A stretch of DNA of 39,745 nt from Deltaproteobacteria bacterium RIFCSPLOWO2_12_FULL_60_19 (GTDB lineage: Bacteria > Desulfobacterota > Binatia > UBA9968), in NCBI GenBank assembly GCA_001798595.1, contig MGSS01000008.1, positions 1 to 39,745 of the forward strand. Direction: 5' to 3'. A model generated the notes under the pieces. The model made no database searches, was not told the origin of the DNA, and worked only from the letters and a program-made list of their open reading frames with translations. Every line of letters begins with the position of its first letter. The stretch's first letter is position 1. Shown here one piece after another: positions 26,579 to 33,889 of the stretch. A program made the position numbers and the translations under genes.

Positions 26579-28159
26579 TCATTTCGCTATTTTGAGATCT
26601 TGCCAGATAGTCACCGACTTTTTCCCGTCGCGGTCGCCGGCGCTGCCGTTCCAGACGGCGAAGGCCACCGGCACCGTCGCTCCCGGCGTCAGCGCCACGG
26701 CCTCTTTGCCCGTCGGCGCCAGTGTTCTGCGGAACATGACCCGATAAGAGGCTGCGCTGTAGATTCCGCGCGCGTCGATTTTCTGCTCGATCCGCGGCCG
26801 CGCTCTGAGCGTGCCGAAGCCCTGCGCCGTCAGATCTTCAGCCGGACTTTTCCGCTCCGGATCGGAGACGATATTTCCCGCGCCCCAGCCGGTGACGAAG
26901 GTCTTATTCGATTCGAGCGTAAGCGCATGGCGCGACGGTTGCTCCAGCGGAGAGCGCAGGAGGTTCGGATAGGAGTCGATGCCGAGGTTAGGGTAGAGTT
27001 TTTCGAGATCCTGAAACGCCGGCTCGAGATCGGCCTGGCGCTCCGACTTCCACATCCAGATGTTGATCGGCTTGCCGTTCTCGCCCATGGCGAAGAAGGG
27101 GGGATTGGGCGTGAGGGAGAATTGGGCGGCCACGGCATCGCGGAAGTCCTGCGGCCGCATCGCAGTGTGGTCATTGGTTTCGTCGCCCCACACGAGAAGC
27201 AGGGCGATCTCCTTCCCGTCGTGCAACGCTCTTACGGTCACCTCCTCAGGCCGGTCGCTGCGCCACCAAAGCGGCATCAGATGGAGATTGACCGGCAGGG
27301 TCGCACGCCACATGCCCGAGTCCGGGTGATCCGGCAACTCTTTCACGCGCGTGGCGACGATCTCGAACTTCTTCATCTCGACCCGCGCGCGCTGCGTATC
27401 GCCGGAGAGCGAGCGGACGAAGTTCACCAGGTGCCAGGCGTCGTCGCCGTAAGCCCAGTCGCTCGTCGGCATCGGCGTGCCGGGAATTCCGGCGACGATG
27501 CGGCGGTAGAGGGAAGCCGGATCGGGATTTCCTTTGAAGACGCCGAGCGTGAGATCGCGCGGGCGGGTCGGATAACCTTCCGTATCGACTTGCTCCTGAG
27601 TGCCGTCGCCCTTCGCCGTCGCCCCGTGACACGAGGCGCAGGCGTCTTTGTAGAGCTCGAGAGCGCGCGCCCTTGCCGCTTCGTTATACGGCGGCGCCGG
27701 CGGAACCCGAACGATGCCCTCTCCGCCGCTGCCGTCCGCCGCGGGCTGTTTCGGCGCCCTGACGGTCAACGGTTTTTCCGACAGAGATTTTACGTAATAG
27801 ACCAGCGCCCAGCGCTGCTCGACCGGCAAATGGCCCCAGGACGGCATCGCCGAGCCGGGCATCCCGCGCGTGATCGTGTTGAACAGATCCTCGTCGGTCG
27901 GCACGCCGTCCCAGGTCGAGATCAGGCGAAAGTTGGCCGCGACCAGGTTGCGCGGCTTGGGATAAAGGAGGTAGGCCGCCTCGCCGTCGCCACGCCCCTT
28001 TGGGCCGTGGCAGGCGGCGCACTGCTGAGTGTAGATCTGTTTTCCGAGAGCGACGAGCTTGGCCGACGAAGGCGGGGCCTTTAGCTCGGCGGTTTGGAGG
28101 GCAGCGGCAACGGCAAAGCTAAATAGCGCAGCGGCTAAGAGGAGAAAAATCCGTTTCAT
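26579..28159 (-). CDS. Di-heme cytochrome c fused to an ethylbenzene-dehydrogenase-gamma-like domain
   Basis: About 526 residues. A Sec signal peptide (MKRIFLLLAAALFSFAVAAA) is followed by two cytochrome c domains with CAACH (47-51) and CASCH (174-178) and candidate Met ligands in GMPGSAMPSW and GIPGTPMPTSDW. From about residue 250 a beta-rich domain resembles the heme-b gamma subunit of type II enzymes (EbdC/SerC/NxrC class), with LLLVWGDETNDHTAM and FFAMGENGKPINIWMWKS. It probably carries electrons between the catalytic complex and periplasmic or membrane carriers. It is the first gene of the operon. ATG 28159 follows GGGAGG, and a sigma-54 promoter lies at 28239-28224. Confidence 0.87.
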   Translation of the reverse strand: MKRIFLLLAAALFSFAVAAALQTAELKAPPSSAKLVALGKQIYTQQCAACHGPKGRGDGEAAYLLYPKPRNLVAANFRLISTWDGVPTDEDLFNTITRGMPGSAMPSWGHLPVEQRWALVYYVKSLSEKPLTVRAPKQPAADGSGGEGIVRVPPAPPYNEAARARALELYKDACASCHGATAKGDGTQEQVDTEGYPTRPRDLTLGVFKGNPDPASLYRRIVAGIPGTPMPTSDWAYGDDAWHLVNFVRSLSGDTQRARVEMKKFEIVATRVKELPDHPDSGMWRATLPVNLHLMPLWWRSDRPEEVTVRALHDGKEIALLLVWGDETNDHTAMRPQDFRDAVAAQFSLTPNPPFFAMGENGKPINIWMWKSERQADLEPAFQDLEKLYPNLGIDSYPNLLRSPLEQPSRHALTLESNKTFVTGWGAGNIVSDPERKSPAEDLTAQGFGTLRARPRIEQKIDARGIYSAASYRVMFRRTLAPTGKEAVALTPGATVPVAFAVWNGSAGDRDGKKSVTIWQDLKIAK

Positions 28160-28223
28160 TACTCGGCCTCCCATGGTCTTCTCGATTTAGTCGTTTGGAG
28201 CACGCGTGTCTGGCGCGTGGTGG

Positions 28224-28239
28224 AGCAAAAGGCATACCA
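28224..28239 (-). promoter_or_regulatory. Sigma-54 promoter for the type II molybdoenzyme operon
   Basis: Read on the - strand, TGGTATGCCTTTTGCT matches the -24/-12 consensus, with GG at 28238-28237 and GC at 28226-28225. The transcript would start near 28214, about 55 bases before the cytochrome ATG. The 254-bp gap to the divergent operon also holds AAGAAA (28302-28307) / TTTCTT (28320-28325) dyads, possible activator sites. Confidence 0.72.
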
Positions 28240-28400
28240 AAGAAAACTAAGCGAAATGCGCGGCGCGATAAGTTTTTCTAATGGGGGTTTTTCCAGAAAC
28301 TAAGAAATTTGCAGAGGTTTTTCTTAAAGTCGGAAAAGTTGCGCGCTAACAACGGCATCGCTTCGGCGATGGCGAAGCCGGCGGGCCGCTTCCCTGCCCG

Positions 28401-28416
28401 TGGCACAATTTATGCT
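28401..28416 (+). promoter_or_regulatory. Sigma-54-like promoter for the divergent molybdoenzyme/UbiD operon
   Basis: TGGCACAATTTATGCT has GG (28402-28403) and GC (28414-28415) at correct spacing, with one deviation in the -12 box (TATGC for TTTGC or TTTGC-like). The predicted start is near 28427, only 2 bases before ATG 28429, so the first gene would be nearly leaderless. Confidence 0.6.
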
Positions 28417-28428
28417 CCACTATCTTAA

Positions 28429-28740
28429 ATGGCGCTGAGCGCAAACAACCTCGTCCGCGTTTCTTACCTCGGACTTGTGCGCAACGTGATCGGATGTCGG
28501 GAGGAAGAGGTCGAGGTGGCGCCCGGCATCACGGTCGGCGAGCTGCTCGCGCGGCTCATCGAAAAACACGGCGACCCGTTTCGCGCCAGCGTTTTCAGGT
28601 CGGCCAAAGAACTCCGCGCCACAACTCTCATCTGCGTCAACGATTGCGATATCGCTCAACTGCAAGGCTTTGAGACCCGGCTTGAGCGCGGGGAGAATCT
28701 GAGCGTCGTGGTCGGCGTCTATCCCCCGGAAGGAGGCTAA
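28429..28740 (+). CDS. MoaD/ThiS-like ubiquitin-fold protein 1
   Basis: 103 residues. A beta-grasp pattern (VRVSYLGLVRNVIG, PGITVGELLARLIEKHG, LICVNDCDI) ends in the C-terminal Gly-Gly (PPEGG) that MoaD-type sulfur carriers need for thiocarboxylation. MoaD is the small subunit of molybdopterin synthase. This one may be dedicated to the molybdoenzyme gene that starts 4 bases downstream, whose ribosome site GGAGG overlaps the end of this gene. ATG 28429 has no ribosome site and a very short predicted leader. A second copy lies before the second molybdoenzyme (37179-37469). Confidence 0.75.
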   Translation: MALSANNLVRVSYLGLVRNVIGCREEEVEVAPGITVGELLARLIEKHGDPFRASVFRSAKELRATTLICVNDCDIAQLQGFETRLERGENLSVVVGVYPPEGG

Positions 28741-28743
28741 GCG

Positions 28744-31275
28744 ATGGCATCTCCCAGAGAAGATACGTGGGTTCACAGCGTTTGCGACATGTGTTTCGCG
28801 GCGTGCGGGATACTCGCGCACCGCGTGGACGGAGTGTTGGTGAAGATCGAGGGCGATCCCAACTGCCCGGCCAGCGGCGGCCATCTCTGCGCCAAAGGGC
28901 AGGCGGGGCTGATCGGCCAGTACGATCCTTCCCGGGTCACGCGCCCTCTGCGCCGCGCCAATCCGCGAAAAGGGATCGGCGTCGACCCGAAATGGGAGGA
29001 GATCTCGTGGGAGACCGCGCTGTATATCCTGACGGACAAACTGACCAAGGTGCGGGAAAAAGATCCGCGCGGCCTGGTGATCTCCAGCTTCGATCAGATC
29101 GCGCTCTCTTATTTCATTCGCCCGGTCTGGGCGGTGGCCTACGGCACGCCGAACGCGGACTGGGTCGGTTACTACTGCGGCAACTACCTCCACGCCTCGA
29201 TGTATCTCACCAACGGCTCGTTTCATTCGGACTTCGATCTCGATTATTGCAACTACGCGATCCTCCTCGGCAACCAGCAGGGCTTTATGGCCGGGCTGAA
29301 CGCGACGGTGATGGCGCGGAAGATGGCGGACGCGCGCCGGCGGGGGATGCGCGTCGTGGCGGTCGATCCGGTCGGGACCAACGCGGCGGCGAAGGCGGAT
29401 GAGTGGGTGCCGATCCGTCCCGGCACCGACGGCGCTTTTATTTTAAGCATCATCCACGTGCTGTTGAATGAACTCGGCTGCTATGACCGCGACTTCTTGA
29501 GCTGCCGAACCAATGGCTCCTACTTGGTCAAAGAGGATGGCAGTTACCTGAAAGAAGGTCGCGACGGCAAACCGTTGGCCTGGGATCAAAAGAGCGGGAT
29601 GGCCGTGCCATTCGATGAAAACGGGATATCCCCCGCGCTTGAGGGTTGGTTTACGGCCGGCGGCGAGAGATGCCAGCCGGCGTTTCAGGCGTTAAAAGAA
29701 CACGTCAAAGCCTACACGCCGGAGAAGGCCGCGCCCATCACGACGGTGTCTGCGGCGACGATCCGGCGCATCGCGAAAGAGTTCGGCGAGGCCGCGCGGA
29801 TCGGCTCCACCATCGTCATTGACGGCAAAGTCCTGCCGTATCGCCCCGTCGCCGTGAACATCTACCGCGGCGCCGGCGCGCACAAGCACGGCACACACAC
29901 GGCGCTGGCGGTGCAGATCCTGAACATGATCGTCGGGGCCTACTACGTTCCCGGCGGCCATCGCGGCCCGAATCTCGTCGGTCCGGCCGGACGTTGGGGA
30001 CCGGGAGTCACGGCCGAGGGGATGATCACTCCGCCCTCCGCCATCGGTCACGGCGCGAAGTACTACGACTTCGAAGAGCGCGAGCCGGACGATCTCGGCC
30101 TGCACCAGCTCTTTCCCATCACCACCAACCGCAGTCCGATGTATCAACTGAACCTGCAAGATCCCAGTTTGTTCAAGCTTCCCTATACGCCGGAGATGCT
30201 CATCGTCTGCCGGCGCAATCTCATGATGAACAACGTCAATCCCGAGCTGGTCGCCGAATCGCTCAGGAAATTCCCGTTTATCGTGAGCTTCAGCACGCAT
30301 CTCGACGAAGTCGCCGAATTCGCCGACCTGGTCCTGCCCGAGCAGTATTACTTAGAGCGATTCGACCTCTTTCCCAACCGGCCGAGCCATACGATGAGCC
30401 CGGCCACGGGCCAGTTTTACTGGGGCTTGCGCCAGCCGGTGGTGGAGACGCAGGGAGAAGCGCGGCGCTGGATCGACGTGCTCTATGAAGTCGCCGGCCG
30501 CATGGGATTTTTAAACGATATCTACAAATTGCTAAACGTGAGCATGGGGCTCAAAGAGCCCTACAAGCTCGATCCTGAAAAGCGCTACTCGATGGACGAA
30601 ATCTACGACCGCTGGACAAAATCGTTGTTCGGTCCCGAGCGCGGGATCGAATGGTTCAAGCAAAACGGCTATCACAAAGTGCCGCGGGCCGTCGAAGAAA
30701 AGTATCCCGGTCCATTCATCAAGCCGCGCTTTCCGGTCTATTTTGAAAACATGCTGCGGGCCAAGCAGTCGGTGAAGAGCGTCGCCGCCCGCATGGGGCA
30801 CGACTGGGACACCTCCGACTACCAGCCGGTGCCCGATTGGAAACCTTGCCCCGCCTACGAAGACGGCAAAGGCGCCTACGATCTGTACGTGGTCAATTTC
30901 AAGATTCCGTTTCATAGCCTGTCGATCACCACGCAGAATCCGTGGCTCAACGATCTGGCCGAGCACAATCCGTACGCGTACAAGATTCTGATCAACGCCG
31001 ACACCGCCAAGGGCAAAGGGATCAACGACGGCGAGGAGATCTGGGTCGAGTCCGAGGCGGGGAAAGTGAAAGGCGAAGCGAAGCTGACCGAGTGCATCCA
31101 TCCGCAGGTCGTGGGGATCGCCGGCGTCTTCGGAAGCTGGGCGAAGGGAAAGCCGGTGGCTAAAGGCAAAGGCGTCCATTTCAACAGCCTGTTACCGATG
31201 TCTCTGGAGCGGATCGATCCGGTCTCCACGGGCGTGGATTCTTGCATCCGCGTCAAGGTTTCACGGGCTGCTTAA
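28744..31275 (+). CDS. Cytoplasmic PsrA/PhsA-like molybdopterin oxidoreductase, catalytic subunit 1
   Basis: 843 residues. The N-terminal [4Fe-4S] motif is C14-x2-C17-x3-C21-x27-C49. Family landmarks follow: YDPSRVTRPLRR, the GTPN segment with Cys145 in YYCGNYLH (candidate Mo ligand, as in polysulfide/thiosulfate reductases), WVPIRPGTDGA and a C-terminal molydopterin-binding domain. There is no Tat signal, so it is cytoplasmic, unlike PsrA itself. With the NrfD-like and ferredoxin genes that follow it forms a three-part quinone-linked enzyme. The reaction is unknown; the neighbouring UbiD suggests an organic substrate rather than sulfur. About the same architecture recurs in the paralogue at 37697. 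Confidence 0.88.
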   Translation: MASPREDTWVHSVCDMCFAACGILAHRVDGVLVKIEGDPNCPASGGHLCAKGQAGLIGQYDPSRVTRPLRRANPRKGIGVDPKWEEISWETALYILTDKLTKVREKDPRGLVISSFDQIALSYFIRPVWAVAYGTPNADWVGYYCGNYLHASMYLTNGSFHSDFDLDYCNYAILLGNQQGFMAGLNATVMARKMADARRRGMRVVAVDPVGTNAAAKADEWVPIRPGTDGAFILSIIHVLLNELGCYDRDFLSCRTNGSYLVKEDGSYLKEGRDGKPLAWDQKSGMAVPFDENGISPALEGWFTAGGERCQPAFQALKEHVKAYTPEKAAPITTVSAATIRRIAKEFGEAARIGSTIVIDGKVLPYRPVAVNIYRGAGAHKHGTHTALAVQILNMIVGAYYVPGGHRGPNLVGPAGRWGPGVTAEGMITPPSAIGHGAKYYDFEEREPDDLGLHQLFPITTNRSPMYQLNLQDPSLFKLPYTPEMLIVCRRNLMMNNVNPELVAESLRKFPFIVSFSTHLDEVAEFADLVLPEQYYLERFDLFPNRPSHTMSPATGQFYWGLRQPVVETQGEARRWIDVLYEVAGRMGFLNDIYKLLNVSMGLKEPYKLDPEKRYSMDEIYDRWTKSLFGPERGIEWFKQNGYHKVPRAVEEKYPGPFIKPRFPVYFENMLRAKQSVKSVAARMGHDWDTSDYQPVPDWKPCPAYEDGKGAYDLYVVNFKIPFHSLSITTQNPWLNDLAEHNPYAYKILINADTAKGKGINDGEEIWVESEAGKVKGEAKLTECIHPQVVGIAGVFGSWAKGKPVAKGKGVHFNSLLPMSLERIDPVSTGVDSCIRVKVSRAA

Positions 31276-31296
31276 GCGAAAAAAGGAGGGATGAAG

Positions 31297-32169
31297 ATGA
31301 CAGCGCGCATCGATGAGTTTCTGATCGGTGTCAAGCCCCAGCGCGAATGGGGCTGGCTGGTCATCACCTATCTGTTTCTTGGCGGCGCCGGCGCGGGGCT
31401 GTTTCTCATCTCGCTCTATATCGATCACGGTTGGGCCGGCGCGCTGGGACTCGTCGTCGTGATATCGGGCACCGGGTTGCTCTTGCTCGATCTCGGGCGG
31501 CCGGAGCGCTTCTGGCGCGCCTTTTATCGGCCGCAGAGCTCGTGGATCAGCCGGGGCTGTTTCTTCATCACGCTGCTGGTCGCGCTCGGCGCGCTGCAAG
31601 TCGCGCTGGGCGTCTTCGAGATAGAGTTGTCCCCGGGCATCGCCACGGCCGTGAAGCTCGTCTCCGCCGCAGCCGCAGTGCTCGTCATGATCTACACCGG
31701 CTTTGTCTTGTCTCCTTCCGCGGCGATCCCATTTTGGAACTCGACTTTTTTTCCGATCATCTTTTTCGCTTACTCGCTGCTCGCCGGCATCGACATTCTC
31801 ATACTCACCTCGCCTTTGCTCCCCGGCCCCGCTCTCGATCTCGGCGCGCTGGAGGGTTGGCAGGCCTATCTCGCGCTCGGTTGCTTGATCTTCGTGCTGA
31901 GCCATCTCTCGGTGATGTCCGGCTCCGCAACGGCCGCGCGCGAGTCGATCCGGCTATTGACTCGCGGACGCTGGGCGACTCTCTTCATCGGGGGCGTCAT
32001 CGGCCTGGGTCTGGTCGTGCCGCTGCTGCTTGGCTGGCCGTTTGCCGGAAGGTCCGACATGCAGACGATCTTCGTCATGACGGCGGTTTTGGCGATCCTG
32101 CGGCTTTTCGGCGACTATCTCTTTCGCTTTCTGGTGATTCGCGCCGGCATGTACGATCCGCTGCTCTAA
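31297..32169 (+). CDS. NrfD/PsrC-type membrane subunit
   Basis: 290 residues with about eight hydrophobic segments (for example GWLVITYLFLGGAGAGLFLI, VVVISGTGLLLLDLG, ATLFIGGVIGLGLVVPLLL). The GGAGAG and LDLGRPERFWRAF stretches are typical of NrfD-like quinone-interacting subunits. It would link the soluble catalytic and ferredoxin subunits to the membrane quinone pool. ATG 31297 is preferred over ATG 31291 because AAGGAGGG lies at better spacing. It lies between the catalytic and ferredoxin genes. Confidence 0.9.
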   Translation: MTARIDEFLIGVKPQREWGWLVITYLFLGGAGAGLFLISLYIDHGWAGALGLVVVISGTGLLLLDLGRPERFWRAFYRPQSSWISRGCFFITLLVALGALQVALGVFEIELSPGIATAVKLVSAAAAVLVMIYTGFVLSPSAAIPFWNSTFFPIIFFAYSLLAGIDILILTSPLLPGPALDLGALEGWQAYLALGCLIFVLSHLSVMSGSATAARESIRLLTRGRWATLFIGGVIGLGLVVPLLLGWPFAGRSDMQTIFVMTAVLAILRLFGDYLFRFLVIRAGMYDPLL

Positions 32170-32184
32170 AAAAGGAGTTGCACT

Positions 32185-32787
32185 ATGACGCGCTACGGCA
32201 TGGTCCTCGATCTCAATATGTGCATCGGCTGCAACGCCTGCACGATAGCCTGCAAGGCCGAACATGCCTCGCCTTCGGGAGTCTTCTTCGCCAAGGTGCT
32301 GGAGAAAGAAGTCGGCAAGTTCCCCGCGGCGCGCCGCGTCTTTCTCCCCGTGCTCTGCAATCACTGCGAGCAGCCGGCGTGCAAGGAGGTCTGTCCGACC
32401 GGCGCGACCTCCAAGCGGGAAGACGGCGTCGTCGTGATCGATTACGATCTCTGCATCGGCTGCCGCTCCTGCATCGAGGCCTGTCCTTACGGCTCGCGGA
32501 CGTTCTACGACGGCAACGGCGCGTACTACCCCGGCTACACGACTCTCTTCGAGACCGCCAAGCAGAACATTCCCGAAGGCGTCGTGATGAAGTGCAACTT
32601 CTGCGTCGGCCGCGTCGATCAGGGACTCGACCCCGCCTGCGTGCAGACCTGCCCGACCGAATGCCGCGTCTTCGGCGATCTCGACGATCCGCAGAGCGAG
32701 GTCTCGCAGCTCGTCGCGGCGAAAAAAGCACGCCCACTCCTGCCGGAGAAAGGGCTGAATCCCTCGGTCTTCTACATCGGAGGCTGA
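32185..32787 (+). CDS. Four-cluster ferredoxin subunit, PsrB/DmsB-like
   Basis: 200 residues. It has sixteen cysteines in four groups: CIGCNACTIAC (13-23), CNHCEQPACKEVCP, CIGCRSCIEACP and CNFC...CVQTCPTEC, the pattern for four [4Fe-4S] clusters. It carries electrons between the molybdenum subunit and the NrfD-type membrane protein. There is no signal peptide, in line with a cytoplasmic complex. ATG 32185 follows AAGGAG; it begins 15 bases after the membrane subunit. Confidence 0.95.
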   Translation: MTRYGMVLDLNMCIGCNACTIACKAEHASPSGVFFAKVLEKEVGKFPAARRVFLPVLCNHCEQPACKEVCPTGATSKREDGVVVIDYDLCIGCRSCIEACPYGSRTFYDGNGAYYPGYTTLFETAKQNIPEGVVMKCNFCVGRVDQGLDPACVQTCPTECRVFGDLDDPQSEVSQLVAAKKARPLLPEKGLNPSVFYIGG

Positions 32788-32820
32788 GGCCGTCAGGATG
32801 CTTTAGCTGGATGCTCGCTT

Positions 32821-33870
32821 GTGAAATCTTTCATTCAATGTAAACCCCGCCGCTTGAGGCGGGCACAAAACCGATGGGGTTTCCAAAGGGGAGAAGCGGC
32901 AGCTCTCCCCTTTGGTCGAACACGGGGATTCAAACCCCGTGTTCGATATAAGTTGATCGCCGCCTTCTATCTTCTCCTCGCGATCCCGCATCCGCTCGCC
33001 GCCCAAAAGATCACAATCCTCTACAGCAACGCGACTTTTACCGGCACGGCGCTCTTCGTGGCCAAGGACGCGGAGCTTTGCAAACAGAAAGGGATCGATC
33101 TCGAGCTGGTGCTCGGCGGCGGCTCGGCGCCCACCGTGAGCGCCATCGTCGGCGGCTATGTGCAATTCATTCACGTCTCGGCTTCTTCCATCGTCAACGC
33201 CGCCTTGCAGGGCGGGCCGATCGTCATCGTCGCCAAAGTGATGGGGCCGCCTCCTTACAAGCTCGTCGGCGGCAAGTCGATCAAGAACGTCGCCGATCTC
33301 AAAGGCAAAAGGATCGCGGTCAACCGGTTCGGCGGCGCTCCCGACTTTTTGCTGCGCCAGAGTTTGGCGAAGAACGGGCTGGAGGTTCCGAAGGAGGTTA
33401 CGATACTCCAGACCGGCGATCCGACGGCAAGGCTGGGCTCTCTCTTCAGCGGGGCGATGGACGCCGCGATGCTGCTCGTGCCTGAGGAAAAAGTGGCGGT
33501 GGAAAAAGGCTATCCCGTCATCATTGATTTTGCCGCGCTTGGGCTGCCTTACGTCAACATCGTGTTCGGCGCCAACAAAAGATTTCTCGAACAGAGCCCC
33601 GGTTTAGCGAGAAGCTTCCTCGGCTGCTACTGGGACGGCGTCAGAAAAGCGAAGGAGGAGCCGGAGATCGCCAAAAGGGCATTGGCCCATTGGACGCGCG
33701 CGAGCGATGCGTCTCTGCTCGACTATACCTATAAAACCTGGCGCGCCGACTATGCCCCGCAATCGCTTAAGGTCGAGAGCAGGGAACTCGAACTGATACT
33801 AGCCTCCGCGCCCAAGCCGGCGAGCCAAAAAGAGGCTCCGCAACTGCTCGATATGCGTTATCTCCCGTAG
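32821..33870 (+). CDS. ABC-type substrate-binding protein (NMT1/SsuA-like)
   Basis: 349 residues if read from GTG 32821. The recognisable protein begins at a signal-peptide-like stretch (KLIAAFYLLLAIPHPLAA, cut before QKITILY), then a periplasmic binding fold with LFVAKDAELCKQKGIDLELV, GGYVQFIHVSASSIV and DLKGKRIAVNRFGG. This is the family that binds taurine, nitrate, thiamine precursors or aromatic acids. The first about 40 codons are read through a palindromic element (32842-32946), so the original start was displaced or the gene starts at TTG 32953. No permease or ATPase gene is adjacent, so it may act as a stand-alone sensor or with a remote transporter. Confidence 0.82.
   Translation: MKSFIQCKPRRLRRAQNRWGFQRGEAAALPFGRTRGFKPRVRYKLIAAFYLLLAIPHPLAAQKITILYSNATFTGTALFVAKDAELCKQKGIDLELVLGGGSAPTVSAIVGGYVQFIHVSASSIVNAALQGGPIVIVAKVMGPPPYKLVGGKSIKNVADLKGKRIAVNRFGGAPDFLLRQSLAKNGLEVPKEVTILQTGDPTARLGSLFSGAMDAAMLLVPEEKVAVEKGYPVIIDFAALGLPYVNIVFGANKRFLEQSPGLARSFLGCYWDGVRKAKEEPEIAKRALAHWTRASDASLLDYTYKTWRADYAPQSLKVESRELELILASAPKPASQKEAPQLLDMRYLP
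32842..32946. repeat. Composite palindromic element at the 5' end of the binding-protein gene
   Basis: Three stacked dyads are present. AAACCCC (32842-32848) pairs with GGGGTTT (32876-32882) around an inner CCCGCC/GGCGGG hairpin. CCAAAGGGGAGA (32883-32894) pairs perfectly with 32904-32915. TCGAACACGGGG (32916-32927) pairs perfectly with 32935-32946. The unit interrupts the N-terminal coding region without breaking the frame. Confidence 0.75.
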
Positions 33871-33889
33871 GGTCGATGACGAGGTAAAA

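Noticed and set aside
19345-28159. Firm assignment of the operon as nitrite oxidoreductase (nxr)
   Set aside because: The resemblance is clear, but type II enzymes with very different substrates share these motifs, and no tree can be made here, so no gene symbols were given.
28744-31275. Reading the PsrA-like complex as a polysulfide or thiosulfate reductase
   Set aside because: The catalytic subunit lacks a Tat signal and sits with UbiD and a binding protein; the sulfur role is not supported by the context.
31276-31296. ATG 31291 as start of the NrfD-like gene
   Set aside because: The ribosome site AAGGAGGG would be directly against it; ATG 31297 has normal spacing.
32788-32820. Sigma-54-like site TGGATGCTCGCTTGT before the binding-protein gene
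   Set aside because: The -12 box lacks GC and the -24 box is weak; it is not convincing.
32916-32946. tRNA-like T-arm (GGGGTTTGAATCCCC on the - strand)
   Set aside because: The arms extend into a perfect 12-bp palindrome and no acceptor, D or anticodon arms are nearby; it is a palindrome, not a tRNA.
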